A stretch of DNA of 64,000 nt from Stutzerimonas stutzeri (GCF_000952685.1 NZ_JYHV01000013.1:62001-126000), one strand, 5' to 3'. Shown: positions 25,140 to 35,391, counted from the first letter of the stretch. Numbers and translations are program-made. Notes: generated from the letters alone by a model not told the origin.

Positions 25140-25778
25140 ATGAGTAGCTTACGGACAGCAGTACCCGTGATAGTGATGACCACCGTCCTGGCCGGCTGTG
25201 CAGGGGTGCAGAAACAGGATTGGCCCACCTGTGCGGCTGTTGGTGGCGTGAGCGGCGCCGCATTGGGCGCAATAGAAAGCAGTACCTATGCTGGATACGG
25301 CGCGTTGATCGGCGGCGGTATGGCAGCAGCTTACTGCTGGGCCAACGGTACCGAACAGGAAACCGTCGCTATGGTCGAGACCGTCGAGCCGACCCCTGTT
25401 GCCGAGCCGGAGCCCGAGCCCATGGCAGAGCCTGTTCGCGTCGAGCTAGACGTCAAGTTTGACTTCGATCGTGCGGAGGTCAAACAGGACAGCATGGCCG
25501 ATATCAAGGATCTGGCAGACTTCATGAAGCAATACGGGCAGACGTCGACTGTGGTTGAAGGACACACCGACTCGGTGGGTACCGATGCATACAACCAGCG
25601 TCTATCCGAGCGTCGTGCCAATGCCGTGCGTGATGTGCTGGTCAATCAGTACGGCCTGGAAGCAAGCCGTGTCGACTCGGTCGGCTACGGCGAGTCCCGT
25701 CCGGTTGCAGACAACTCGACGGATGAAGGCCGCGCCATCAACCGCCGTGTAGAAGCCGAGGTTGAAGCGCGTCCATGA
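25140..25778 (+). CDS. OmpA-family lipoprotein with glycine-rich membrane segment
   Basis: This 212-residue protein has a lipoprotein signal with lipobox LAGC (C20). A Gly/Ala hydrophobic segment (GGVSGAALGAIESSTYAG, ALIGGGMAAAYCWANG) follows, then a Pro/Glu linker of repeated EP units and a C-terminal OmpA peptidoglycan-binding domain (VEGHTDSVGTDAYNQRLSER, where D and R contact diaminopimelate). It should be anchored in the outer membrane and attached non-covalently to peptidoglycan. AGGAGG lies ahead of the ATG. A terminator follows 15 bases after the stop, so it is monocistronic. Confidence 0.9.
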   Translation: MSSLRTAVPVIVMTTVLAGCAGVQKQDWPTCAAVGGVSGAALGAIESSTYAGYGALIGGGMAAAYCWANGTEQETVAMVETVEPTPVAEPEPEPMAEPVRVELDVKFDFDRAEVKQDSMADIKDLADFMKQYGQTSTVVEGHTDSVGTDAYNQRLSERRANAVRDVLVNQYGLEASRVDSVGYGESRPVADNSTDEGRAINRRVEAEVEARP

Positions 25779-25793
25779 TGGGATGCTGAAACG

Positions 25794-25823
25794 AAAGCCG
25801 GGCTTTTTAGCCCGGCTTTTTTT
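25794..25823. terminator. Rho-independent terminator after the OmpA-family gene
   Basis: AAAGCCGGGCT (25794-25804) pairs with AGCCCGGCTTT (25809-25819) around a TTTT loop, followed by TTTT. Both flanks are A/T-rich, so it can also stop the opposing CopD-like gene, which ends at 25844. Confidence 0.93.
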
Positions 25824-25843
25824 GCGCTGCCGATCCTCCCTGG

Positions 25844-26308
25844 TCAGAACAGAGGGCGAGCACTGGCCAGCGCTACGACCAACAGTCCCAGCAACAGATT
25901 GATACCCACGAGTCGGCGGATCTTCCCTAGCGCTGCGCCGCCTTCCGGCCAATTCTGCGCGGCGATTGCGCGCTTGAGCTCAGTCAACTGCAGCAGCTGA
26001 ATGCGCAGGAAAAGCGCCAGCATCACCAAAAATATTCCGGTCATGATGTGTACATAGCGGGGCGCCGCATTCAGACCGTCGAAGCGCATGTGCCACATGC
26101 CGATACCGCTGATCGGCAATATCAACACCGTGACCCAGACCCATTTGAAGAAACGGCGAAACACCTCGGCCCAGAGTTTAAGTCGTTCGGGTGCCTGCAG
26201 CTCGGAGACGGCGGCGGGGCGTAGCACCATCCAGGCGAAGAACATGCCGCCGACCCAAATCACGGCGGCCAGGACATGGAGTGAATAGGGCAGAGCGAAG
26301 GCGGTCAT
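25844..26308 (-). CDS. CopD family membrane protein
   Basis: This 154-residue protein has four hydrophobic helices. The CopD-type N-terminus SLHVLAAVIWVGGMFFAWMV carries a His-Val-x(4)-Trp pattern, and a second His-containing helix reads YVHIMTGIFLVMLALFLRIQ. Relatives are linked to copper transport or are di-heme membrane proteins, but function here is unproven. The ATG at 26308 is chosen because GGAGA lies 6 bases upstream; a 17-residue extension is unlikely. It is divergent from dinG with 86 bases between starts. Confidence 0.75.
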   Translation of the reverse strand: MTAFALPYSLHVLAAVIWVGGMFFAWMVLRPAAVSELQAPERLKLWAEVFRRFFKWVWVTVLILPISGIGMWHMRFDGLNAAPRYVHIMTGIFLVMLALFLRIQLLQLTELKRAIAAQNWPEGGAALGKIRRLVGINLLLGLLVVALASARPLF

Positions 26309-26367
26309 GGGAAATCTCCGGTGGCGATTGAAGAAACGCGCGCTATCATAGCCACCCACTTGAAATA

Positions 26368-26383
26368 CTGAAAATATATACAG
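26368..26383 (+). promoter_or_regulatory. LexA (SOS) box of dinG
   Basis: CTG (26368-26370), ten A/T bases, and CAG (26381-26383) make a 16-bp LexA operator that differs from the ideal CTGTATATATATACAG mainly at the fourth and fifth bases. It ends 11 bases before the dinG ATG, so bound LexA should block both transcription start and elongation into the gene. The site also lies in the control region of the divergent CopD-like gene. Confidence 0.85.
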
Positions 26384-26394
26384 CTTCCGCGCCC

Positions 26395-28539
26395 ATGCTC
26401 AGCACCGAACTCAAGTCCCAGATCCAGGGCGCCTACTCTCGATTTCTCGACGCCAAAGGTCTCAAACCCCGCTATGGCCAGCGCCTTATGATTGCTGAAG
26501 TGGCGAAAGTCCTGGGTGCGATCAAGGCTGACGACGAAGGTCGACGAGATGGGGAGCCTGCAGTGGTCGCGGTCGAGGCCGGGACGGGTACCGGCAAGAC
26601 GGTTGCCTACAGTCTAGCGGCCATTCCCACGGCGAAGGCCGCCGGCAAGCGTCTGGTGATCGCGACGGCAACCGTCGCGCTACAGGAGCAGATCGTGCAC
26701 AAGGATCTGCCCGACCTGATGCGCAACAGCGGTCTGAACTTCTCCTTCGCCCTGGCCAAAGGCCGCGGGCGCTATCTGTGCCTGTCCAAGCTCGATGTCT
26801 TGCTGCAAGAAGGCCAGGCGCAGAGCGCCACTGCTCAGCTGTTCGAAGAGGAAGGCTTTCGCATCGACGTGGACGAGCGCAGCGAGAAGCTGTTCGGCAG
26901 CATGATCGAGAAGCTTGCCGGCAACCGTTGGGACGGCGATCGCGACAGTTGGCCTGAAGAGCTTGCCGACCCGGATTGGGCCCGTCTGACCACTGACCAC
27001 AGTCAATGCACCGGCCGCCACTGCCCCAATTTCCAGCAATGTGCGTTCTACAAGGCGCGCGAGGGCATGACCAAGGTCGATGTCATCGTCACCAATCACG
27101 ACATGGTGCTCGCTGACCTGGCGCTGGGCGGTGGGGCGGTACTGCCGGATCCGCGCGACACCCTCTATGTGTTCGATGAAGGCCATCACCTGCCGGACAA
27201 GGCCATCGGCCATTTCGCCCACTTCACGCGGCTGCGCTCCACCGCGGATTGGCTGGCGCAGGTCGAAAAGAATCTGACCAAGCTGCTCGCCCAGCATCCG
27301 CTACCAGGCGACCTCGGCCGGCTGATCGAGGCGGTGCCTGAAATCGCTCGTGATCTGCGCAGCCAACAGCAATTCATGTTCAGCGCCTGCGAGCAGCTGG
27401 CCGATTTCAAGGCCGGGGAAGACATGGAAGGCCGCGAGCGGCCACGACACCGTTTTGTCGGCGGCGTGGTACCCGAGCACCTGATCGAACTGGGCGTCGA
27501 GCTGAAAAAGGGCTTTGCCAAGCTCAACGACCTGTTCACGCGACTCACCGAGCTGCTCAAGGAGGCGATGGATGGCGAAGCGGGGGTCGGCATTGCCAGT
27601 CACCAGGCAGAGGAGTGGTATCCGTTGTTTGGCAGCCTGCTGACCCGGGCGCAAGGCAACTGGGAGCTGTGGACGGCCTTTACCGCCGACGACCCCCAGG
27701 ACAGCCCGCCGATGGCGCGCTGGCTCACGTTGGCCGAAGGTGGGGCGCTGTTCGATATCGAAGTCAATGCCAGCCCGATCCTGGCGGCCGAGACGCTGCG
27801 GCGCAATCTGTGGAATGTCTGCTACGGCGCACTGGTGACTTCGGCGACGCTCACCGCGCTCAACAGCTTCGATCGATATCGCATGCGTGCCGGTTTGCCG
27901 CGCTGCGCGATCACCGCAGTGGTGCCTAGCCCGTTTCATCACGCCGACGCCGGTGTGCTGCGAGTGCCCAATCTCAATGCTGATCCACGCGATGCGGCGG
28001 CGCATACGGCAGCGATCACGCGCGATCTGCCTGAGCTGGTCGAAGCCTCGCGTGGCACGCTGGTGCTGTTCTCATCGCGCAAGCAGATGCAGGACGTATT
28101 CGACGGGCTGGAGCGCGACTGGCGTCGGCGGGTACTGATTCAAGGCAATCTGTCCAAGCAGGAAACGTTGAACAAGCACAAGGCGCGTGTGGATGACGGC
28201 GAAAAGAGCGTGCTGTTCGGGCTCGCCAGCTTCGCCGAAGGCGTGGATCTTCCGGGCGCCTACTGCGAACACGTGGTGATCGCCAAGATCCCCTTCGCGG
28301 TACCCGACGATCCGGTGGAAGCAGCGCTGGCCGAATGGATCGAGGCGCGGGGCGGCAATCCCTTCATGGAAATCGCCGTACCCGATGCATCGTTGCGTCT
28401 GGTTCAGGCCTGTGGGCGACTGCTACGTACCGAGGAGGATCGCGGCACCATCACGTTGCTCGATCGCCGGGTCGTCACTCAGCGCTACGGCAAGGCCATT
28501 CTCAATGCTTTGCCGCCGTTTCGACGTGAGATCGGTTAG
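26395..28539 (+). CDS. dinG: ATP-dependent DNA helicase DinG
   Basis: This 714-residue XPD-type 5'-3' helicase resolves R-loops and other structures. Walker A is EAGTGTGKT (61-69). An iron-sulfur cluster cysteine set is visible in GRYLCLSK and in QCTGRHCPNFQQCAFYK. The DEAH box reads FDEGHHLP, and the C-terminal helicase motif VI region is LVQACGRLLRTEEDRG. Length equals E. coli DinG (716). An SOS box directly before the gene explains damage induction. No second gene follows closely, so it is probably monocistronic. Confidence 0.95.
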   Translation: MLSTELKSQIQGAYSRFLDAKGLKPRYGQRLMIAEVAKVLGAIKADDEGRRDGEPAVVAVEAGTGTGKTVAYSLAAIPTAKAAGKRLVIATATVALQEQIVHKDLPDLMRNSGLNFSFALAKGRGRYLCLSKLDVLLQEGQAQSATAQLFEEEGFRIDVDERSEKLFGSMIEKLAGNRWDGDRDSWPEELADPDWARLTTDHSQCTGRHCPNFQQCAFYKAREGMTKVDVIVTNHDMVLADLALGGGAVLPDPRDTLYVFDEGHHLPDKAIGHFAHFTRLRSTADWLAQVEKNLTKLLAQHPLPGDLGRLIEAVPEIARDLRSQQQFMFSACEQLADFKAGEDMEGRERPRHRFVGGVVPEHLIELGVELKKGFAKLNDLFTRLTELLKEAMDGEAGVGIASHQAEEWYPLFGSLLTRAQGNWELWTAFTADDPQDSPPMARWLTLAEGGALFDIEVNASPILAAETLRRNLWNVCYGALVTSATLTALNSFDRYRMRAGLPRCAITAVVPSPFHHADAGVLRVPNLNADPRDAAAHTAAITRDLPELVEASRGTLVLFSSRKQMQDVFDGLERDWRRRVLIQGNLSKQETLNKHKARVDDGEKSVLFGLASFAEGVDLPGAYCEHVVIAKIPFAVPDDPVEAALAEWIEARGGNPFMEIAVPDASLRLVQACGRLLRTEEDRGTITLLDRRVVTQRYGKAILNALPPFRREIG

Positions 28540-28678
28540 CAAGTTACGCGTCGGCCCGCCCGCCGCATGCATCGCTATTCAGACGATTAATGATCCGGCA
28601 ATCGATGACGGGTTTGTTTTCATGATCCGGTGCGGCTGAAACAATGCATCGATCAATACCTAAGCGAGAGGCGCGAGC

Positions 28679-29827
28679 GTGCAGATCCAGGGATATTTCG
28701 ATCTTCGTTTCGAGGCAGTCAAAGAAGCGTTCAGTGACCTGTTCGAGCAAACCCAGCAGCGTGGCGCCGCGGTCTGCGTGAAGGTTGGTGGCGAAACTGT
28801 CGTCGATCTCTGGGCAGGCGTAGCCGATAACGCCGGTGAGCAGGCCTGGCAGAGCGATACGCTGGTCAATCTGTTCTCCTGCACCAAGACCTTTACCGCG
28901 GTGGCTGCCCTGCAGTTGGTCGGCGAAGGCAAGCTGCAGCTGGACGAGCCGGTGGCGCGGCTTTGGCCTGAGTTCGCCGCCAACGGCAAGCAGGCGATTA
29001 CGCTACGGCAGCTGCTCAGTCATCAGGCCGGGCTGCCCGCCATTCGTCAGCCGCTTCCCCCGGAAGCGTTGTACGACTGGGACGTGATGACCGCGGCGCT
29101 GGCCGCCGAGGCTCCTTGGTGGATGCCGGGCGACGGTCATGGCTACGCCGCGATCACCTATGGATGGCTACTCGGTGAGCTGATCCGTCGCGCCGATGGA
29201 CGTGAGCCGGGGGAGGCAATCGTCGCGCGTACCGCTCGGCCCTTGGACCTGGACTTCCATCTCGGTCTGGCCGATTCCGAATTCGACCGTGTCGGATACC
29301 TGACCCGGCAGAAGAACAACTTCGGCGATGCGGCTGCCCAGCGCGTATTCAAGGCGTTGACCGGGGATCCGCAGTCGCTGACTGCGCGCGCCTTCACCAA
29401 TCCGCCGTCGATCATGAACAGCGCCAACAAACCTGAGTGGCGTCGGATGGCACAGCCCGCGGCCAATGGTCATGGCAATGCACGCGCGTTGGCGGGCTTC
29501 TATGATGGGCTGCTACGCGGCGAGCTGCTCGATTACGACCTATTGACCGAGATGACGCGCGAACACTGCCTCGGCGAGGACCGCACTTTGCTCAGTCGCA
29601 CACGTTTCGCGTTGGGCTGTTGGCTGGATCAGCCGGAGGTGGAAAACGCGACCTTCGCGATGGGTCCCGCCGCCTTCGGTCATCCGGGGGCGGGTGGTTG
29701 CATTGGTTTCGCTGATCCGCAACGTGATCTGGCGTTCGGTTATGTCACCAATACGCTTGGTCCCTATGTTCTGATGGATCCACGCCCGCAAGCGTTGGCG
29801 CGGGTCGTAAAAGCCTGCCTGGGTTGA
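28679..29827 (+). CDS. Serine hydrolase, beta-lactamase/EstB family
   Basis: This 382-residue protein has the penicillin-binding-fold catalytic SxxK as S67-C-T-K70 (LFSCTKTFTAVAALQLV) and the second-motif region HGYAAITYGWLLGELIRR with a conserved Tyr. The C-terminal FGHPGAGGCIGFADP replaces the KTG motif as HPG, the form seen in EstB-type esterases. No signal peptide is seen, so a cytoplasmic carboxylesterase is more likely than a beta-lactamase. The start is GTG 28679 with GAGAGGCG upstream. The substrate is unknown. Confidence 0.83.
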   Translation: MQIQGYFDLRFEAVKEAFSDLFEQTQQRGAAVCVKVGGETVVDLWAGVADNAGEQAWQSDTLVNLFSCTKTFTAVAALQLVGEGKLQLDEPVARLWPEFAANGKQAITLRQLLSHQAGLPAIRQPLPPEALYDWDVMTAALAAEAPWWMPGDGHGYAAITYGWLLGELIRRADGREPGEAIVARTARPLDLDFHLGLADSEFDRVGYLTRQKNNFGDAAAQRVFKALTGDPQSLTARAFTNPPSIMNSANKPEWRRMAQPAANGHGNARALAGFYDGLLRGELLDYDLLTEMTREHCLGEDRTLLSRTRFALGCWLDQPEVENATFAMGPAAFGHPGAGGCIGFADPQRDLAFGYVTNTLGPYVLMDPRPQALARVVKACLG

Positions 29828-29965
29828 ACCGCTCGTCTGTTCGCCATGGAGGGACTTTTCATAACAATGACCTGCGTCCACAATTTGAGACAAATCCTTG
29901 CTTAAGCTCGTTGCCTGCTCCGCGCGGCTTGTATTCGCAAATTCACCTTTCACGGAACCTGGCTC

Positions 29966-30595
29966 ATGAACCTGCTGAAAAAAAGCGCCTCCTTTATTCT
30001 CTGCATGGTCATTGCCGGCTGTAGCTCCAATAGCGACAAGCCGACCGAAGTAGCCGTTGTGCCAGAACCCGTGATTGATCCTGCCTGGGCGGATAATTAT
30101 GAGTCCCGATTGCGTGATGCCTTGAAAGACAGTCGTTTCGAGCTTGAGCGTCGCGAAGGCATGCTGGTAGTCACCGCGCCTGTCGACGCATCGTTCAACC
30201 CGGACCGCCCTGGCATGTTGCTGCCTGTGACGCTCGGCCCCATCAGTCGAGTGGCGAAATTGGTGGAAGGTGACGAGAAAACCGCTGTGGTCGTGCTGGG
30301 ACATGCCGACAGTACCGGATCGGCCGATATCAACCGTGACATCAGCCGTCAACGTGCCGGCGCGGTAGCGGCGATCTTCCGCCTCAGCGGTTTGAAGCAC
30401 GACCGGCTGCGCATTCGCGGGCTGGGCTCCGATCTGCCGCGGGCCTCGAATGAAAATGAAGAAGGTCGTGCGCTGAATCGTCGTGTCGAAATGGTTCTGG
30501 CGCCACAGCCGACTCTTCTGACCTTGATTGCCCAGTACAGCGAGGCGCCCAAATCGACTCAAGTGGCCGCTGCAGAGGTAACCAAAGCCAAGTAA
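29966..30595 (+). CDS. OmpA-family lipoprotein
   Basis: This 209-residue protein has a lipoprotein signal with lipobox IAGC (C19). A C-terminal OmpA-like domain follows with VVLGHADSTGSADINRDISR (the Asp and Arg of the peptidoglycan-binding site) and GRALNRRVEMVL. It differs from the other OmpA lipoprotein of this window in lacking the Gly-rich membrane segment. It probably links the outer membrane to peptidoglycan. ACGGA stands before the ATG. It lies directly upstream of pdxH, as I recall for pseudomonads, with no visible terminator between them. Confidence 0.87.
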   Translation: MNLLKKSASFILCMVIAGCSSNSDKPTEVAVVPEPVIDPAWADNYESRLRDALKDSRFELERREGMLVVTAPVDASFNPDRPGMLLPVTLGPISRVAKLVEGDEKTAVVVLGHADSTGSADINRDISRQRAGAVAAIFRLSGLKHDRLRIRGLGSDLPRASNENEEGRALNRRVEMVLAPQPTLLTLIAQYSEAPKSTQVAAAEVTKAK

Positions 30596-30697
30596 GACAG
30601 ACTGAATCTGCTGCGATGGCTTGTTTTGCGTTGCGTCAAGTTGGGCTCGCGACCAAACGGGTACCCTCAGGCTTCGACTGTTTCAGGAATTGCTGCG

Positions 30698-31348
30698 ATG
30701 ACCCAGACCTTGGCCGATATGCGCCGCGACTACACTCGTGAAGGCCTCAGTGAGGCGAACGCACCCGATGAGCCCTTCGCGCTCTTTCGCCAGTGGTTCG
30801 CAGATGCGGTACAGACGGAGCAGCTTCCGGTCGAACCCAACGCCATGACCCTGGCCACAGTGGATGCCGAAGGGCGTCCGCATTGTCGTGTACTTTTGCT
30901 TAAGGCGCTGGACGAGCGCGGCTTCACGTTCTTCAGCAACTATGACAGTGCCAAGGCGGAGCAGATGCAGGCCTGTCCGTTCGCCGCAATGACCTTCTTC
31001 TGGCCGAGCCTTGAACGCCAGGTGCGCATCGAAGGACAGGTCGAGAAAGTCAGTGCTGCCGAGTCGGATGCCTATTATCAGGTGCGGCCGCTGGGCAGCC
31101 GTCTGGGTGCCTGGGCGTCACCGCAGAGCCAGGTTATTCGTGATCGGGCCGAACTCGAGCGATTGCTCGCCGAAACCGAACAGCGCTTCCTGGACCAGAT
31201 GCCACATTGTCCGCCTCACTGGGGTGGCTACCGCTTGCTGCCGGAGCGAATGGAGTTCTGGCAGGGCCGTCCCAGTCGTCTCCATGATCGACTCAATTAT
31301 CGACGCGTCGCCGCCAGCACCTGGCAGCGCGAGAGGCTGGCGCCCTGA
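30698..31348 (+). CDS. pdxH: Pyridoxine/pyridoxamine 5'-phosphate oxidase
   Basis: This 216-residue FMN enzyme oxidises pyridoxine or pyridoxamine phosphate to pyridoxal phosphate. Visible are [33 protein letters not shown], the FMN-contact [14 protein letters not shown], then [14 protein letters not shown] and the C-terminal [18 protein letters not shown]. The length matches the family. The start at 30698 has AGGAA upstream; the in-frame upstream extension to 30626 would not be conserved. Confidence 0.96.
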   Translation: MTQTLADMRRDYTREGLSEANAPDEPFALFRQWFADAVQTEQLPVEPNAMTLATVDAEGRPHCRVLLLKALDERGFTFFSNYDSAKAEQMQACPFAAMTFFWPSLERQVRIEGQVEKVSAAESDAYYQVRPLGSRLGAWASPQSQVIRDRAELERLLAETEQRFLDQMPHCPPHWGGYRLLPERMEFWQGRPSRLHDRLNYRRVAASTWQRERLAP

Positions 31349-31410
31349 TTCGTTGAGAGGGAGCGGGACATCGCTGAGGTCATGGTAAGGGACCGTCCTT
31401 TATCATGACG

Positions 31411-31647
31411 TCACTTCGCGCTGTAACGCTCCAGGTCTCGTTCCAGCCAGCTCTGCAAATCTTTCCGTTTCACGCGGGCCGCCTTTGCTGCCGCGAGCCG
31501 TTGCAGCGCCCATTCACGTTTCTTCGGATCGTTACCCGCCAGGGATAGCGCCAAATCCCGGTCGGCCCAGCGCCTGAAACGAACGAACAGCCAGGCATGG
31601 AAAACCAGTCCGGCCAGGGTGGTAACGGTGATGATGAAATAGTCCAT
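31411..31647 (-). CDS. Small membrane-anchored hypothetical protein
   Basis: This 78-residue protein has one N-terminal transmembrane helix (MDYFIITVTTLAGLVFHAWL) followed by a basic/acidic helical cytoplasmic part with QRLAAAKAARVKRKDLQSWL. I do not recognise the family. ACGGAA at a normal distance before the ATG and codon use like its neighbours support it as real. It is divergent from the slyB-like gene and converges on pdxH. Confidence 0.6.
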   Translation of the reverse strand: MDYFIITVTTLAGLVFHAWLFVRFRRWADRDLALSLAGNDPKKREWALQRLAAAKAARVKRKDLQSWLERDLERYSAK

Positions 31648-31831
31648 AACAAAATTCCGTGAAACAGCTCAGCGAGCGTCATGCATGCGAGGCGGGATCG
31701 CCTCGGGTAAAGTAGGGTCCTAATTGGCACGAATGCTGAGTCAGGTCGAGGCCGCTGCCAAGCGTCTCTTAGCCGCAGGCGCCTGTTCAACGCGGTCGGG
31801 GATGAATATCTGTTTCCCAGGAGAGTACATC

Positions 31832-32293
31832 ATGCGCAACTCCTTTTTTGTGGCTTCCTTTACCGCTATGGCCTTGGCCGTAGGCGGCTGCACATCCAAC
31901 CTCACCGGAGACTCCTATTCTCGTGACGAGGCGCGAACGGTGCAGACCGTCCGATACGGAACCATCGAGTCGCTACGTCCGGTCAAGCTCGAGGGTACGA
32001 AGACGCCGATTGGCAGTGGTGCCGGCGCGGTGGTGGGCGGTATCGCCGGTAGTGGCGTTGGTGGCGGGCGTGGTAGTGCGGTCGCAGCCGTAATCGGCGC
32101 TGTTGCAGGTGGCATGCTCGGCGCAGCGGCAGAAGAGGGCATCACGCGTGCACAGGGCGTCGAAATCACCGTGCGTGAGGACGACGGCAACATGCGCGCC
32201 TATGTTCAAGAGGTCGAGCCGAACCAGGTCTTTCGGGTCGGTCAGCGCGTACGCATCATGACGGTCAATGGCACCAGTCGCATTGCGCCCTGA
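31832..32293 (+). CDS. Glycine-zipper outer-membrane lipoprotein (SlyB/Pcp-like)
   Basis: This 153-residue lipoprotein has lipobox VGGC (C20). A glycine-zipper double helix follows (GSGAGAVVGGIAGSGVGGG, AVIGAVAGGMLGAAAEEGI), then a beta-rich end with VEITVREDDGNMRAYVQEVE and VGQRVRIMTV. SlyB/PcpY-type proteins sit in the outer membrane and respond to envelope or magnesium stress. The start at 31832 follows CAGGAGAG; earlier in-frame ATGs at 31724 and 31802 lack a signal peptide in the right place. It lies upstream of the Mrp operon, separated by 305 bases. Confidence 0.85.
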   Translation: MRNSFFVASFTAMALAVGGCTSNLTGDSYSRDEARTVQTVRYGTIESLRPVKLEGTKTPIGSGAGAVVGGIAGSGVGGGRGSAVAAVIGAVAGGMLGAAAEEGITRAQGVEITVREDDGNMRAYVQEVEPNQVFRVGQRVRIMTVNGTSRIAP

Positions 32294-32598
32294 AATGGCT
32301 TGCTTCGGTAGGCCAGCGACAGGTCTGTGATCTGAGGTCTTGCAACTATCTGCAGTTGCTACGGTGAGCAAACGCAGGCGGCTGGTTGCACCGCTGCGTA
32401 GTGATATAGGCGTGGCCTGAGTACCGTCTGTTACGGTGGTTGGGCTGCGCCTTTTGTTTTTCGAAATACATGAATTCATGACGTCGCTGCTATCGGTATG
32501 GATAATCGGCGCACACCGCCATGCCTGCTCGGGCTGAGATACGGTCGACCAAAGGATATAACCGCTGCGCGACTGCGCGGCTCAAGGGGTTTTTGCTC
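32294..32598 (+). other. Intergenic region before the Mrp antiporter operon
   Basis: This 305-base spacer should contain the promoter of the antiporter operon. I see a perfect 12-bp palindrome CATGAATTCATG at 32469-32480, and AAGGGG as ribosome site at the right end. An in-frame ATG at 32521 would add 26 basic residues to MrpA but has poor context. No clear -35/-10 pair or terminator was found. Confidence 0.5.
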
Positions 32599-35391
32599 AT
32601 GGCGCTTGCGCTGATAATCGCTTTGCCATTTCTAGGAATTTGCCTGCCGCTGGTGTGCGAGCGCTTTGGTCGTTCCGCCTGTGCATTTGGCGCCGGGCTG
32701 GCCCCTTTGTTGGCGCTGGTATTGCTGTTATCCAAGCGTGGCGCCGTGTTTGGTGGTGAAACGCAAGTGCTGACCATGCCCTGGCTCCCCGAGCTGGGGT
32801 TGAATCTCAGCCTCAGACTCGACGGTTTGGGCTTCCTGTTTGCGTTGTTGATCCTTGGCATTGGCCTGCTGGTCATTCTTTACGCGCGTTATTACCTTTC
32901 TAAAAGCGAGCCGATGGGCCGCTTCTTCAGCTTTTTTTTGTTGTTCATGGGCGCCATGCTCGGTGTGGTGCTATCCGAAAACCTTCTGTTGATGTTGATG
33001 TTCTGGGAGCTGACTAGTCTCTCCTCGTTCCTGCTGATCGGCTTCTGGAATCATCGCTCCGATGCACGCCAGGGCGCGCGGATGGCCCTCGCCGTAACAG
33101 GCGGTGGCGGTCTCGCATTGCTGGCCGGCATCCTGTTGATCGGCCATATCGTTGGCAGCTTCGAGTTGAGCGCGGTGTTGGCATCCGGCGACCTGATCCG
33201 GGCCAGCTCGCTGTATCCGCTAACGCTGATCCTGGTGCTGCTCGGCGTGTTCACCAAGTCCGCGCAATTTCCATTTCACTTCTGGTTGCCCCAGGCGATG
33301 GCGGCGCCTACGCCGGTATCGGCGTTTCTGCACTCGGCGACTATGGTCAAGGCGGGCGTGTTTCTACTGGCGCGGTTGTATCCGGCGTTGTCGGACTCGG
33401 AGTGGTGGTTCTACCTGGTCACCCTGACGGGGCTGGCTACTTTATTGATCGGCGCTGTGATGGCGCTATTCCAGCACGATCTCAAAGGGCTATTGGCTTA
33501 CTCGACCATCAGCCATCTCGGGTTGATCACGTTGTTGTTCGGCCTCGACTCGCGGCTGGGGCCGGTGGCGGCGATCTTTCACATCATCAACCACGCGACG
33601 TTCAAGGCATCGTTGTTCATGGCCGCCGGGATCATCGATCACGAGACAGGAACGCGCGACATGCGACGCATCAACGGTATGCTGAAGTACATGCCGCACA
33701 CGGCGGCACTGGCGATGGTAGCCTCACTGGCGATGGCCGGAGTGCCGCTGCTCAATGGCTTCCTGAGCAAAGAGATGTTTTTTGCCGAGACCCTCGATCA
33801 GCATTTGTTGGGCAGCTTCTACTGGACAATTCCGGCGTTGGCGACCTTGGCGAGTGCCTTTTCGGTCGCTTACTCGCTGCGCTTCGTGCATGACGTCTTC
33901 TTCAATGGCGAACCGATCGACTTGCCTAAATATCCGCCGCACGAGCCCGCGCGGTACATGAAGATTCCTGTCGAAATTCTGGTGTTGCTCTGCCTGCTGG
34001 TGGGCATGTTGCCTGCCTATACCGTGGCGCCACTGCTGGCCGCTGCCGTTGCCGGTAGCCTGGGCGGCGATGTGCCCGAGTACAGCCTGGCGATATGGCA
34101 CGGCTTCAACCTGCCCCTGGCCATGAGCTTCGTTGCCTTGGGGGGCGGCCTGCTCATCTATTCGATGCGTAAGTGGGCGTTTCGCTGGTACGAAGGGCTG
34201 CCACGGGTCGATTCCCTGCAAGTCTTCGCACGCGTAGTCAGCGACATTGCCGGAACGGCGCGCTGGGTAACCGAGCGCATGGAAAATGGATCTCTGCAGC
34301 GTTACCTGGCGCTTATGCTGTTCAGCTCATTGCTGGTAGTTGTGTATGCACTGACACCTCTACGGTCGTTGCGCGGCTCTGTGCCGATGACGCCGCTGGA
34401 CGGCATCACCGTGCTCGGACTGGTGATCCTTGGCCTGGCTTCGGTAATGACGGTTGTATTCCACCGCAGGCGCCTGATGGCGTTGATGGTGCTGAGTGTC
34501 GTGGGCTTGATGGTTGCCCTGGTGTTCGCTCGCTACTCGGCACCCGATCTGGCGTTGACGCAGATATCGGTAGAAGTGGTGACCATCATTCTGCTGATCC
34601 TGGCGCTTTTCTTCATGCCTGACCGGACGCCGGTCGAGTCGAGCAGTCTGCGCAGTTTTCGCGACCTGATCCTCGCCGGTACTTTCGGCACCATGGTGGC
34701 TTTGCTCGCCTATGCGGTGCTGACGCGCCCCTACGACAGCATTGCGTCGTTCTTCCTCGAGAACAGCGTGGTCGGCGGGGGCGGGGCTAACGTGGTCAAT
34801 GTGATTCTGGTGGACTTCCGTGGCTTCGATACGCTCGGTGAGATTGCCGTGCTGGCCATCGCTGCGGTTGGCATCTACGGCCTGCTTCACGGGCTGCGCC
34901 TGCCGCATCCGATACGCGACTATGGCGGCAGGCTATGGTCGACGGACCGGCATCCGATGGTGCTGGATACGCTTTCACGCGTGCTCTTGCCGATGGCGCT
35001 GCTGGTTTCGGTGTTTATCTTCCTGCGCGGTCACAACTTGCCGGGTGGCGGCTTCATTGCAGGGTTGATCACCGCGGTCGCGCTGATCTTGCAATACATC
35101 TCGCATGGCGTCGTCTGGGCGCAACAGCGTCAGCCGTTCAGTTATCACGGCGTGGCTGGGGCCGGTGTGCTGATTGCAGGCCTGACCGGACTGGGCAGTT
35201 GGCTGTTCGGTCGGCCATTCCTGACATCCGCCTTCGGCCATTTCCATCTGCCGCTGGTTGGCGAGTTTGAATTGGCAACCGCAATGCTTTTCGATCTGGG
35301 CGTTTACCTGGCAGTGGTGGGGGCCACTCTGCTGATTCTTTCCAACCTAGGTCATGTCAGCCAGGACGAGTCGTGCAAGGAGGTGCTTTGA
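32599..35391 (+). CDS. mnhA: Na+/H+ antiporter subunit A fused to subunit B (MrpAB/MnhAB)
   Basis: This 930-residue membrane protein is the large complex-I-like subunit. Proton-channel motifs include [20 protein letters not shown] and [20 protein letters not shown], where Lys and Glu/Asp carry protons. The last 130 residues ([36 protein letters not shown]) are an MrpB domain, so A and B are fused and the operon has six genes. The start at 32599 places the first helix directly after Met. AAGGGG stands before the ATG. Stop and next start overlap as TGATG. The complex exchanges Na+ or K+ for H+ across the inner membrane. Confidence 0.93.
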   Translation: MALALIIALPFLGICLPLVCERFGRSACAFGAGLAPLLALVLLLSKRGAVFGGETQVLTMPWLPELGLNLSLRLDGLGFLFALLILGIGLLVILYARYYLSKSEPMGRFFSFFLLFMGAMLGVVLSENLLLMLMFWELTSLSSFLLIGFWNHRSDARQGARMALAVTGGGGLALLAGILLIGHIVGSFELSAVLASGDLIRASSLYPLTLILVLLGVFTKSAQFPFHFWLPQAMAAPTPVSAFLHSATMVKAGVFLLARLYPALSDSEWWFYLVTLTGLATLLIGAVMALFQHDLKGLLAYSTISHLGLITLLFGLDSRLGPVAAIFHIINHATFKASLFMAAGIIDHETGTRDMRRINGMLKYMPHTAALAMVASLAMAGVPLLNGFLSKEMFFAETLDQHLLGSFYWTIPALATLASAFSVAYSLRFVHDVFFNGEPIDLPKYPPHEPARYMKIPVEILVLLCLLVGMLPAYTVAPLLAAAVAGSLGGDVPEYSLAIWHGFNLPLAMSFVALGGGLLIYSMRKWAFRWYEGLPRVDSLQVFARVVSDIAGTARWVTERMENGSLQRYLALMLFSSLLVVVYALTPLRSLRGSVPMTPLDGITVLGLVILGLASVMTVVFHRRRLMALMVLSVVGLMVALVFARYSAPDLALTQISVEVVTIILLILALFFMPDRTPVESSSLRSFRDLILAGTFGTMVALLAYAVLTRPYDSIASFFLENSVVGGGGANVVNVILVDFRGFDTLGEIAVLAIAAVGIYGLLHGLRLPHPIRDYGGRLWSTDRHPMVLDTLSRVLLPMALLVSVFIFLRGHNLPGGGFIAGLITAVALILQYISHGVVWAQQRQPFSYHGVAGAGVLIAGLTGLGSWLFGRPFLTSAFGHFHLPLVGEFELATAMLFDLGVYLAVVGATLLILSNLGHVSQDESCKEVL

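Noticed and set aside
28679..29827. Serine hydrolase as a beta-lactamase resistance gene
   Set aside because: It lacks a signal peptide and the KTG motif is replaced by HPG, so an EstB-type esterase is more likely.
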